Shown here: in pieces, positions 56,791 through 64,000 of the stretch
How positions within the stretch are numbered: the stretch's first letter is position 1
Layout of the letters: each line of letters starts with the position of its first letter
Origin: Lentilactobacillus kribbianus
GTDB lineage: Bacteria; Bacillota; Bacilli; Lactobacillales; Lactobacillaceae
Length of the DNA: 64,000 nt
Direction of reading: 5' to 3'
NCBI RefSeq assembly: GCF_013184075.1
Contig: NZ_JABEQQ010000002.1
Coordinates: forward strand, 248,001 to 312,000
Notes under the pieces: generated by a model
Database searches by the model: none
Told to the model about the DNA's origin: nothing
What the model saw: the letters and a program-made list of their open reading frames with translations, nothing else
Position numbers and translations under genes: made by a program

Positions 56791-57072
56791 ATGACAGAAG
56801 AAAAACAAAACAAAATGGAACAAATTGAAGATGAGGTCATGAAAGAAATTGTTCCTCGAATTAATGAACTGGCTAAAAAGGCTAAAGCAGAAGGGTTAAC
56901 TGAGGTAGAAAAGCTTGAACAAAAGGATCTTCGGCAAAAATATTTAGAGAGATTTCGTAATAATTTTAAATCTCAAATTGAAATGATGAAAATTTACGAT
57001 AAAGAAGGCAAAGAAGTTACTTCTGATAAGGTAAAGGATGTTCAACGTAAAAAGGGATTAAGAGACGATTAA
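56791..57072 (+). CDS. DUF896 family protein (YnzC-like)
   Basis: 93 residues, highly charged and helical. Core INELAKKAKAEGLTEVEKLEQ and LRQKYLERFRNNFKSQI are diagnostic. The ATG at 56791 follows GGAGGATGACG. TATAAT (56753-56758) gives a -10. It lies in the divergent lexA region, so LexA may influence it. Function unknown; in B. subtilis the relative is in an SOS operon. Confidence 0.88.
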   Translation: MTEEKQNKMEQIEDEVMKEIVPRINELAKKAKAEGLTEVEKLEQKDLRQKYLERFRNNFKSQIEMMKIYDKEGKEVTSDKVKDVQRKKGLRDD

Positions 57073-57163
57073 TCATTAAATAAAATTTATTTTAATCCAC
57101 CTTTTATTTTAGGTATTAATTGTGTAGAATTAAAAGGGTGAGATAATAAAGGAGGACTGCATT

Positions 57164-57391
57164 TTGCCAACTTGGATTTGGATCTTGTTAGTTATCCTCG
57201 CCTTAATCGGTGGATTAGCTGGAGGTTTCTTTGGCGCTCGTCGTTACATGAAAAAATACCTTCAAGACAATCCTCCTATTAGTGAGGACCAATTACGCTC
57301 AATGATGATGCAAATGGGTCAAAAACCATCGCAAAAGAAGATTAATCAAATGATGCATACGATGAAAGCCCAAGCAAAAAATTCTAAATAG
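57164..57391 (+). CDS. yneF: YneF family membrane protein (UPF0154)
   Basis: 75 residues: N-terminal transmembrane helix ([26 protein letters not shown]) followed by [35 protein letters not shown], the family signature (quoted in part: [13 protein letters not shown]). TTG start behind GGAGG. Function unknown. Confidence 0.92.
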   Translation: MPTWIWILLVILALIGGLAGGFFGARRYMKKYLQDNPPISEDQLRSMMMQMGQKPSQKKINQMMHTMKAQAKNSK

Positions 57392-57418
57392 AAAAAGCCT
57401 GCCAATTGGCAGGCTTTC
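57392..57418. terminator. bidirectional terminator yneF / plsC
   Basis: GAAAAAGCCTGCCAA and TTGGCAGGCTTTC palindrome between converging genes. Confidence 0.82.
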
Positions 57419-58041
57419 TATTTTTTAGCAGGATCAATATATTTAAAATCAGGATTAATGGATTTATCTAATTTATCGAAGGCAGCTTGCATTTGCTTTT
57501 CAATTTTGGCTTGTTGTTCTTCAGTTAACTTGGTTTTACGGTCAACATAGATAGGCTCGCCAAATTCTACTGTAATTCTTTTACGACTAAAAAGTTGTTT
57601 GAAAGTTAAAGGACCTTGATAGACAGTAGGAACCAAAGGGACTCCAGTTAGTTGAGCAATTAAAGCTGCACCACCTTTGAGCTCTTCTGAATGACGTGTT
57701 CCTGATGGAAACATTATTAGTGATAAATCACTCTTTCGAAGCATTTTAACTGGAGTTTTAATTGCTGAAGGACCCGGATGATCTCGATCAACTGGAAATG
57801 CATTACAATTGACTAAAATCCATTTAATAATCGGATTCTTAAATAGTTCTTGTTTAGCCATAAAACCAAATTTTTTGGGACTAGCAGCTAAAGCGTAGTA
57901 AATGGGATCAAACCAAGTTCGGTGCGGTCCCACCAAAATATAATTTCCTTTTGGTAAGCGTTCCTTGTGTTGATAATGAGCATTACCATTGATTATAAAA
58001 AGGAAAATTCGAATTAAAACTCTTAATATTGAATATAGCAA
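57418..58041 (-). CDS. plsC: 1-acyl-sn-glycerol-3-phosphate acyltransferase
   Basis: Makes phosphatidic acid. Acyltransferase motif HRTWFD (HX4D), FPSGTRHSEE and VPLVPTVYQG are present in 207 residues, with an N-terminal hydrophobic anchor (YSILRVLIRIFLFII). The start is a TTG at 58041 on the minus strand, behind AGGAG; the frame stays open to 58104 but without SD. Confidence 0.92.
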   Translation of the reverse strand: MLYSILRVLIRIFLFIINGNAHYQHKERLPKGNYILVGPHRTWFDPIYYALAASPKKFGFMAKQELFKNPIIKWILVNCNAFPVDRDHPGPSAIKTPVKMLRKSDLSLIMFPSGTRHSEELKGGAALIAQLTGVPLVPTVYQGPLTFKQLFSRKRITVEFGEPIYVDRKTKLTEEQQAKIEKQMQAAFDKLDKSINPDFKYIDPAKK

Positions 58042-58137
58042 AGTTATTCTCCTCAAAATGAAATCTATTATTTCAATCTTACGTATTATCCAATAATTTA
58101 TCAAGAAAATTTGTTACTTAAGTTAGGAAAGATAAAC

Positions 58138-58884
58138 ATGGTGAAATTAAAAGCAGACGAACGAATTGATCAATTATATAGCCAAAGTGTTTCTATTATT
58201 CAAAGTCCAAATGTTTTTTCATTTTCTTTAGATGCCGTACTTTTGGCTAATTTTACTGTCATTACTAAAAAAGATAAAAATATTGTTGATTTATGTGCGG
58301 GCAACGGAGCAGTTGGTTTATTTTTATCTACTCAAATTAACCCTGATGCTCATATTTATAGTATTGAACTTCAATCAGAATTAGCTGATATGGCCACTCG
58401 TAGTCTTGAATTAAACCATCTAGAAAAACAAATAACAATCATTAATGCGGATTTAAAGGATAGTTTTAACTATCTTAAGAAGGATTCAATGGATGTGGTA
58501 ACTTGTAATCCACCATATTTTGTTAACTATGATTCTAGTCAAAAAAATCCTAATCGTCATTTAGCGCTGGCCAGACACGAATTAACCACTAATTTGGCCG
58601 AAGTCGCTGAAATCAGTGCTGGGTTATTAAAAATGAACGGAAACTTTTTTTGTGTTTTTCGCCCAGATCGCCTGACCGATTTATTAGAAACGTTACGTAA
58701 ATATCGATTAGAACCTAAAATTGTTCAATATGTTCGACCACATGAAAATAAAGACGCTAATATGGTATTGGTCAAGGCTATTAAAGATGGTAAGCGTAAC
58801 GGAGTCAAGGTAATTCCAGATATCATTGTATATGATGGTGATCAATATTCTCAACAAGTAAAAGAGATGTTATATGGAAAGTAG
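58138..58884 (+). CDS. tRNA1(Val) (adenine37-N6)-methyltransferase-like protein
   Basis: 248 residues with SAM motif [15 protein letters not shown] and the N6-methyltransferase motif NPPYF. The N-terminal [31 protein letters not shown] pattern is typical of the YabB/TrmN6 group. ATG at 58138 follows TAGGAAAG. The GIY-YIG gene starts within its last 11 bases, a conserved pair. Confidence 0.9.
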   Translation: MVKLKADERIDQLYSQSVSIIQSPNVFSFSLDAVLLANFTVITKKDKNIVDLCAGNGAVGLFLSTQINPDAHIYSIELQSELADMATRSLELNHLEKQITIINADLKDSFNYLKKDSMDVVTCNPPYFVNYDSSQKNPNRHLALARHELTTNLAEVAEISAGLLKMNGNFFCVFRPDRLTDLLETLRKYRLEPKIVQYVRPHENKDANMVLVKAIKDGKRNGVKVIPDIIVYDGDQYSQQVKEMLYGK

Positions 58885-59149
58885 TAATAAACAATTTATG
58901 TACGTTATTGAGTGTGAAGACGGTAGTTTATATACGGGGTACACTACGAATGTTAAAAGACGTTATCAACAACACGTCACCGGTAAAGGGGCTAAGTATA
59001 CCCGGGCTCATCGACCTAAACAATTACTTTATCAAGAAGAGTTTGTGGACCAACATAGTGCTATGCATGCTGAATATCAATTTAAACAATTGAGTCGAAC
59101 TCAAAAGATGCAATATATTAAAAAACATCAGTCTAAAATCACGGATTAA
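58874..59149 (+). CDS. GIY-YIG nuclease family protein (YazA/UPF0213)
   Basis: 91 residues: [26 protein letters not shown] gives the GIY-YIG module (YVIE, LYTGYT, Arg), with a Glu in [15 protein letters not shown]. This solitary domain is common in Firmicutes next to a tRNA methyltransferase; biological role unknown. Confidence 0.92.
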   Translation: MESSNKQFMYVIECEDGSLYTGYTTNVKRRYQQHVTGKGAKYTRAHRPKQLLYQEEFVDQHSAMHAEYQFKQLSRTQKMQYIKKHQSKITD

Positions 59150-59175
59150 GGGGTTAAATAGTGATCTCTTAATGG

Positions 59176-59204
59176 TATAATTGATATAGACTAATATTAG
59201 TCTA
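59176..59204 (+). promoter_or_regulatory. D-LDH -10 element and 18-bp palindromic operator
   Basis: TATAAT (59176-59181) is followed six bases later by the perfect palindrome TAGACTAATATTAGTCTA (59187-59204), covering the predicted transcription start. No good -35 is present (GTTAAA at 59153-59158). Candidate repressor-binding site; it does not match Rex or cre. Confidence 0.6.
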
Positions 59205-59233
59205 ATAGATTAATAAATCCAGGAGGTTGTGTT

Positions 59234-60232
59234 ATGAAAATTGTTGCATACGGTATTCGTGATGATGAAAGACCATTTTTAAATCAATGGGCTGAAGAAA
59301 ATCCATCTGTCGAGGTAATTGGCAACAGTGAACTTTTAGACGATGAAACTGTCGTAGATGCTAAAGGGGCAGATGGCATTGTGGTTTATCAACAAAAACC
59401 ATATACCGCTAGTGTGATTGATAAACTTGGTGAATATGGAGTTAAATTCATGTCACTAAGAAATGTCGGTATTGATAATATTGATGCTGATGCCATCAAA
59501 CGTAATGGTATTTTAGTAACTAACGTACCAGCATACTCACCAGAGGCCATTGCCGAATATACGGTTGCTACACTCATGGCATTACTTCGTCGTTTTAAGA
59601 ATTTTGCCCATAAAGAAGCTAACGGTAACATGAAATGGGCTCCGGATTTGGCTGATGAGTTGAATCAAATGACAGTTGGGGTATATGCAACTGGTAAAAT
59701 TGGTCGCGCTGCAATTAAGATTTATCAAGGATTTGGGGCTAAAGTTATTGCTTACGATATTTTCCATAACCCTGAATTAGAAGCAGAAGGGATGTATGTT
59801 GATACTCCCGAAGAATTATATGCACAAAGTGATGTTATTTCCCTTCACGCGCCAGCAGTAGCTGAAAATGAACATATGCTAAATGATGAAGCTTTTTCAA
59901 AAATGAAGGACGGCGTTTGGATCTTAAATCCTGCTCGTGGTAGTTTGATTGATACCGATGCTTTACTGCGTGCCTTAGATAGTGGCAAAGTTGCTGGTGC
60001 TGGTTTAGACGTTTATGAAGATGAAGTTGGTATTTTTAATAATGATTTGGGTAGTTTTGATAATATCCCTGATGAACGCCTTAAGAACCTAATGAAGCGT
60101 GAAAATGTAATCGTGACACCACATATTGCTTTTTACACTAAAAAAGCTGTTAAAAATATGGTTTACTTTGCTATGAATGCAAGTAAAGACCTTAATGAAA
60201 CCGGCACTTCAGATAAATTAGTAAAATTCTAA
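59234..60232 (+). CDS. ldhD: D-2-hydroxyacid dehydrogenase, D-lactate dehydrogenase type
   Basis: Reduces pyruvate to D-lactate with NADH. Catalytic Arg in NPARGSLIDTD, Glu in DVYEDEVGIF and His in TPHIAFYT are present. The NAD-binding loop reads VGVYATGKIG (Ala152-Thr-Gly154-Lys-Ile-Gly157), so the first Gly of GxGxxG is Ala. Overall it follows the L. delbrueckii D-LDH from end to end (332 residues). SD AGGAGG. Related D-hydroxyisocaproate dehydrogenases are an alternative. Confidence 0.87.
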   Translation: MKIVAYGIRDDERPFLNQWAEENPSVEVIGNSELLDDETVVDAKGADGIVVYQQKPYTASVIDKLGEYGVKFMSLRNVGIDNIDADAIKRNGILVTNVPAYSPEAIAEYTVATLMALLRRFKNFAHKEANGNMKWAPDLADELNQMTVGVYATGKIGRAAIKIYQGFGAKVIAYDIFHNPELEAEGMYVDTPEELYAQSDVISLHAPAVAENEHMLNDEAFSKMKDGVWILNPARGSLIDTDALLRALDSGKVAGAGLDVYEDEVGIFNNDLGSFDNIPDERLKNLMKRENVIVTPHIAFYTKKAVKNMVYFAMNASKDLNETGTSDKLVKF

Positions 60233-60254
60233 TTTAATTTTTTCGAAATTTAAC

Positions 60255-60283
60255 TTGATTAGTAAGTTATTTTTGGCTATAAT
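60255..60283 (+). promoter_or_regulatory. rpsB promoter
   Basis: TTGATT (60255-60260), 17-base spacer, TATAAT (60278-60283); start near 60290, 100 bases before rpsB. Confidence 0.78.
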
Positions 60284-60289
60284 TTTAAG

Positions 60290-60390
60290 GTATGTTAATA
60301 CACACCCGAACGGACGCTTAATCGGTGCCAGCAATGGTTAATTAAACGAAGGATGTTCGGGGAGGAAAAAAACTATATGGAGGCTATATA
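60290..60390 (+). ncRNA. candidate structured rpsB leader
   Basis: CCCGAAC (60304-60310) pairs exactly with GTTCGGG (60355-60361), closing a 44-base interior of shorter pairings; the SD region follows at once. Shape and position suggest an S2-binding autoregulatory leader, as known for rpsB in other bacteria; not proven here. Confidence 0.5.
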
Positions 60391-61170
60391 ATGGCTGTTA
60401 TTTCTATGAAACAATTATTAGAGGCTGGTGTTCACTTCGGTCACCAAACTCGTCGTTGGAACCCTAAGATGAAGCAATATATCTTTACTGAACGTAATGG
60501 TATTTACATCATTGACTTACAAAAGACTGTTAAGTTGATTGATACTGCTTATAACTTTATGAAGGACGAAGCTTCTAAAGGCGCTGTTGTTTTGTTTGTT
60601 GGTACTAAAAAACAAGCACAAGACTCAATCGCTGAAGAAGCAACTCGTGCTGGTCAATTTTACGTAAACCACCGTTGGCTTGGTGGAACATTGACTAACT
60701 GGGATACTATCCAATCACGAGTAAAACGTCTTAAAGACCTTAAGAAGATGGAAACTGATGGTACTTTTGACCGTCTTCCTAAGAAAGAAGTTTCATTACT
60801 TATTAAGCAACGTGAAAAATTAGAACGTTTCTTAGGCGGTATTGAAGATATGCCACGGATCCCAGATGTATTATTCATCGTTGACCCTCGTAAGGAACAA
60901 ATTGCTGTGCACGAAGCACAAAAATTGAACATTCCTATCGTTGCAATGGTTGATACTAACACTGATCCTGACCAAATCGACGTTGTTATTCCTTCAAATG
61001 ATGATGCTATTCGTGCTGTACGTTTGATTACTGCTAAGATGGCTGATGCTATTATTGAAGGTCGTCAAGGCGAAGACGACGTTGAAGAAGAAGTTTTCGT
61101 AAAAGCTGAAAAAGACGAAAACGGCGAAGAATCAATCGAAGAAGTTGTTGTTGAAGAAGACAACAAATAA
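60391..61170 (+). CDS. rpsB: 30S ribosomal protein S2
   Basis: 259 residues; [27 protein letters not shown] (quoted: [19 protein letters not shown]), the [10 protein letters not shown] motif and [12 protein letters not shown] are diagnostic. C-terminal acidic tail ([14 protein letters not shown]...). SD GGAGG before the ATG. Followed by tsf. Confidence 0.98.
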   Translation: MAVISMKQLLEAGVHFGHQTRRWNPKMKQYIFTERNGIYIIDLQKTVKLIDTAYNFMKDEASKGAVVLFVGTKKQAQDSIAEEATRAGQFYVNHRWLGGTLTNWDTIQSRVKRLKDLKKMETDGTFDRLPKKEVSLLIKQREKLERFLGGIEDMPRIPDVLFIVDPRKEQIAVHEAQKLNIPIVAMVDTNTDPDQIDVVIPSNDDAIRAVRLITAKMADAIIEGRQGEDDVEEEVFVKAEKDENGEESIEEVVVEEDNK

Positions 61171-61190
61171 TTTAAATTAACGCTAAACAA

Positions 61191-61245
61191 TGGGCTGACT
61201 CATCGCTTTGGACCTTACTGGCCTAGTGGGGGTCAGCTCTTATTT
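61191..61245 (+). terminator. attenuator-like hairpin between rpsB and tsf
   Basis: GGGCTGAC (61192-61199) pairs with GTCAGCTC (61232-61239), with an inner CTTACT/AGTGGG stem, followed by a weak T-rich stretch. Likely partial terminator setting the rpsB:tsf ratio. Confidence 0.6.
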
Positions 61246-61263
61246 ATTAGGAGGTCATGAATA

Positions 61264-62142
61264 ATGGCAAAAATTTCTGCTGCTCAAGTTAAAGAATTAC
61301 GTGAAAAAACCGGTGTTGGTATGATGGACGCCAAAAAGGCTTTAGTTGCCGCTGACGGTGATTTTGCTAAGGCTACTGATATTCTTCGTGAAAAAGGTGC
61401 TGCTAAGGCTGAAAAGAAGAATGATAAGGTTGCTGCAAATGGTTTAGCACGAGTTGCTATTCACGATAATGTTGCTGCTATTACTGAAATCAATTCTGAA
61501 ACTGACTTTGTTTCAACTAATGATACTTTTAAGGACCTAGTTGACATGGTTACTGATGTTATCGCTCTTAAGAAACCAAGTTCAATTGAAGAAGCTTTAG
61601 CATTGCCAGCAACTAAGGGTACTATTAACGATGCTATTGTTGAAACTACTCAAATTACTGGTGAAAAAGTTACTCTTCGTCGTTTCCAAATTGTCGAAAA
61701 AGCTGATAACGAAGTATTTGGTGACTACCTACACAATGGTGGTTTGATTGGTGCACTTACAGTTATTGAAGGTGCTGATGAAGAAGTTGCTCGTGATATT
61801 GCAATGCACGTAGCTGCTACTAACCCAGAATACTTGAACAAAAATGACGTTCCTGCAGATCGACTTGCTCATGAAAAAGAAGTTCTTACTAAGGAAGCCT
61901 TAAACGAAGGCAAGCCTGAAAAGATTGTTGAAAAAATGGTTGAAGGCCGTCTTCACAAGTTCTTGGCTGAAATTTGCCTTGAAGATCAACAATTCGTTAA
62001 GGATCCAGATCAAACCGTTGCTGAATACGTAGCATCAAAAGGTGGTTCAATTAAGACCTTTGTTCGTTACGAAGTTGGTGAAGGTATTGAAAAAGTTGAA
62101 AAGAGCTTTGAAGACGAAGTTCGCGAACAAATGAATAACTAA
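61264..62142 (+). CDS. tsf: elongation factor Ts
   Basis: Nucleotide exchange factor for EF-Tu. [16 protein letters not shown] near the start and the EF-Tu contact motif TDFVS (residues about 80-84). 292 residues is normal. SD AGGAGGTC upstream. Confidence 0.98.
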   Translation: MAKISAAQVKELREKTGVGMMDAKKALVAADGDFAKATDILREKGAAKAEKKNDKVAANGLARVAIHDNVAAITEINSETDFVSTNDTFKDLVDMVTDVIALKKPSSIEEALALPATKGTINDAIVETTQITGEKVTLRRFQIVEKADNEVFGDYLHNGGLIGALTVIEGADEEVARDIAMHVAATNPEYLNKNDVPADRLAHEKEVLTKEALNEGKPEKIVEKMVEGRLHKFLAEICLEDQQFVKDPDQTVAEYVASKGGSIKTFVRYEVGEGIEKVEKSFEDEVREQMNN

Positions 62143-62178
62143 TTTTTTCTTTAAAAAATTAGATTCAGTTTCGAAATG

Positions 62179-62216
62179 AAACCTACTGATGTATTTTAAT
62201 ATCAGTAGGTTTTTTA
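62179..62216 (+). terminator. tsf terminator
   Basis: AAACCTACTGAT and ATCAGTAGGTTTTTT form a strong stem-loop. Confidence 0.88.
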
Positions 62217-62272
62217 TTTGGGTGGAATTATTGTTGTCACTGCCCTTATTATGCTAAAATTGAATGTAATGA

Positions 62273-63016
<744 letters not shown>

Positions 63017-63017
63017 C

Positions 63018-63581
63018 ATGGCTGACGTTAATGCAATTTTAAATGAAGCAAAAGATAAAATGAAAAAGGCTGAGGAAGTTTTAGGCCGTGAACTATCAGG
63101 AATTAGAGCGGGACATGCTAATGCTAGTCTATTAAACCGAGTAATGGTTAATTATTACGGAGCTCCCACACCATTAAATCAAATTGCTTCCATTACTATT
63201 CCAGAAGCGCGAGTAATTTTAATTACACCATTTGATAAATCAGCACTTGAAGATATTGAAAAAGGAATCTATGAAGCTGATTTGGGAATTAGTCCAGCTA
63301 ATGACGGTTCTGCTGTTCGTTTGGTTGTTCCTGCCTTAACCGAGGAACGTCGTGAAGAAGTTGCTAAACAAGTTAAAGCAGTTGGTGAAAAAAGCAAGGT
63401 TGCAGTTAGAAATGTTCGCCGTGAAGCAATGGATAGCTTAAAGAAGAGCAACAAAGCAGAAGAAATTACTGACGATGAACTTCATAGTAATGAAAATAAA
63501 GTTCAAAAAATTACAGATAATGCGATTAAAGACATCGACAAACGAGTTTCTGATAAAGAAAACGAAGTTATTAGCGGTTAA
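63018..63581 (+). CDS. frr: ribosome recycling factor
   Basis: Splits post-termination ribosomes with EF-G. 187 residues; [30 protein letters not shown] and [11 protein letters not shown]-type segment ([14 protein letters not shown]) are diagnostic. SD AAAGGAG. Starts 1 base after pyrH. Confidence 0.98.
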   Translation: MADVNAILNEAKDKMKKAEEVLGRELSGIRAGHANASLLNRVMVNYYGAPTPLNQIASITIPEARVILITPFDKSALEDIEKGIYEADLGISPANDGSAVRLVVPALTEERREEVAKQVKAVGEKSKVAVRNVRREAMDSLKKSNKAEEITDDELHSNENKVQKITDNAIKDIDKRVSDKENEVISG

Positions 63582-63611
63582 TTTAAAAGTCAATTTTAGG
63601 AGGAAACAAAC

Positions 63612-64000
63612 ATGGCAGATGAAAATAATAACAATGAAGAAGTAGAAATTATTCCTGGTTCCAAAGAATTTGATCAAATGTTGTTCAAGCTAAATGGGGA
63701 AATGAATGCTGACGATATTTCAGTATTGAACTATGGCGGTAATGAATTTCAAGAAATTCAACCAAACTTTTATGCAATGCCTGCTTTTATCGCAGACAAT
63801 TTCAATTTATTCTTCATTGTAGCTCCATTGATTGAAGACGATTGGGTAGTTGCATTTTCAACTGCTAAAATTGAAAATGAAAATGAAATTACTGATTTAT
63901 CTGAACCTATGACTACCGGTCAAGGATTGAATCAATTAGGTGCGGTTAACCCAGATGAAGCTAATAATTTGTTGAAGTACTTTAACACGTTAGTTGACGC
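63612..64000 (+). CDS. acidic protein of unknown function (3'-truncated by window)
   Basis: ATG at 63612 behind a strong SD (AGGAGG), open to the window end: at least 129 residues. Very acidic and Asn-rich start (ADENNNNEEVEIIPG), then a mixed alpha/beta pattern (QMLFKLNGEM, FYAMPAFIADNFNLFFIVAPL, DDWVVAFSTAKI). No signal peptide or membrane helix. 30 bases after frr, where uppS is normally found. No family recognised. Confidence 0.75.
   Translation, partial: MADENNNNEEVEIIPGSKEFDQMLFKLNGEMNADDISVLNYGGNEFQEIQPNFYAMPAFIADNFNLFFIVAPLIEDDWVVAFSTAKIENENEITDLSEPMTTGQGLNQLGAVNPDEANNLLKYFNTLVD

Noticed and set aside
56791-57072. DUF896 gene as a YneA-type SOS division inhibitor
   Set aside because: It shares the lexA-divergent position, but has no membrane helix or LysM domain; it is clearly DUF896.

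Overview
The window is about 64 kb of A+T-rich chromosome from a low-GC Gram-positive bacterium of the family Lactobacillaceae. Support comes from the gene order (minCD; ymfF-ymfH-rodZ-pgsA-recA-rny-ymdB-mutSL-ruvAB-queA-tgt-yajC; ireB-ruvX-DUF1292-zapA-cvpA-mutS2-trxA; divergent pepQ/ccpA; lexA/DUF896; rpsB-tsf-pyrH-frr), from strong SD sequences with frequent TTG/GTG starts, and from lactic-acid-bacterial metabolism (D-lactate dehydrogenase family, acetate kinase, diacetyl/acetoin reductase, mevalonate-pathway HMG-CoA synthase). A fructophilic or insect-associated genus is possible, but the sequence alone does not settle the genus.

Layout. 1-1.3 kb: end of minC, then minD. 1.3-3.9 kb: a T-box leader with two successive antiterminator/terminator platforms in front of a polar amino-acid ABC transporter. 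3.9-8.1 kb: paired M16 peptidase-like proteins, RodZ and PgsA. 8.2-24.4 kb: a genome-maintenance block (recA, rny, ymdB, mutS, mutL, ruvA, ruvB, queA, tgt, yajC, dinB, nrnA, DEAD-box helicase). 24.5-31.9 kb: alaS and the ireB-to-trxA block. 32-36.8 kb: yslB, a phosphodiesterase, a CBS protein, mscS, envelope-stress-type small proteins and pepQ. 37-40.3 kb: ccpA, a butA-like reductase and an HSL-type esterase. 40.4-42.6 kb: a decaying accessory cluster of small membrane proteins. 42.9-49.5 kb: yebC, the comG operon (comGB frameshifted), ytxK and ackA. 49.6-53.9 kb: phosphoesterases, YutD, a HAD phosphatase, a DUF1461 protein and PspC. 54-60.2 kb: mvaS, a deoxyribosyltransferase, lexA, DUF896, YneF, plsC, a tRNA methyltransferase, a GIY-YIG protein and D-LDH. 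60.4-64 kb: rpsB, tsf, pyrH, frr and an unknown partial gene.

Regulation readable from sequence: LexA-box candidates at recA, ruvA, dinB and lexA form a local SOS regulon; a cre site lies between pepQ and ccpA; a Rex-like operator overlaps the start region of butA; a perfect 18-bp palindrome sits at the predicted transcription start of D-LDH; and there are structured leaders at the ABC transporter (T-box), alaS and rpsB.

Most unusual parts: (i) the duplicated T-box expression platform; (ii) the 40.4-42.9 kb region, where a 4-TM membrane gene and the 5' end of yebC have been duplicated as a unit of about 1.2 kb and two of the membrane genes are interrupted by -1 frameshifts, one exactly at a T_TTT_TTA slippery heptamer; (iii) a -1 frameshift in comGB next to T6 and A6 runs. 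No CRISPR array, tRNA, rRNA, insertion sequence or prophage was seen.
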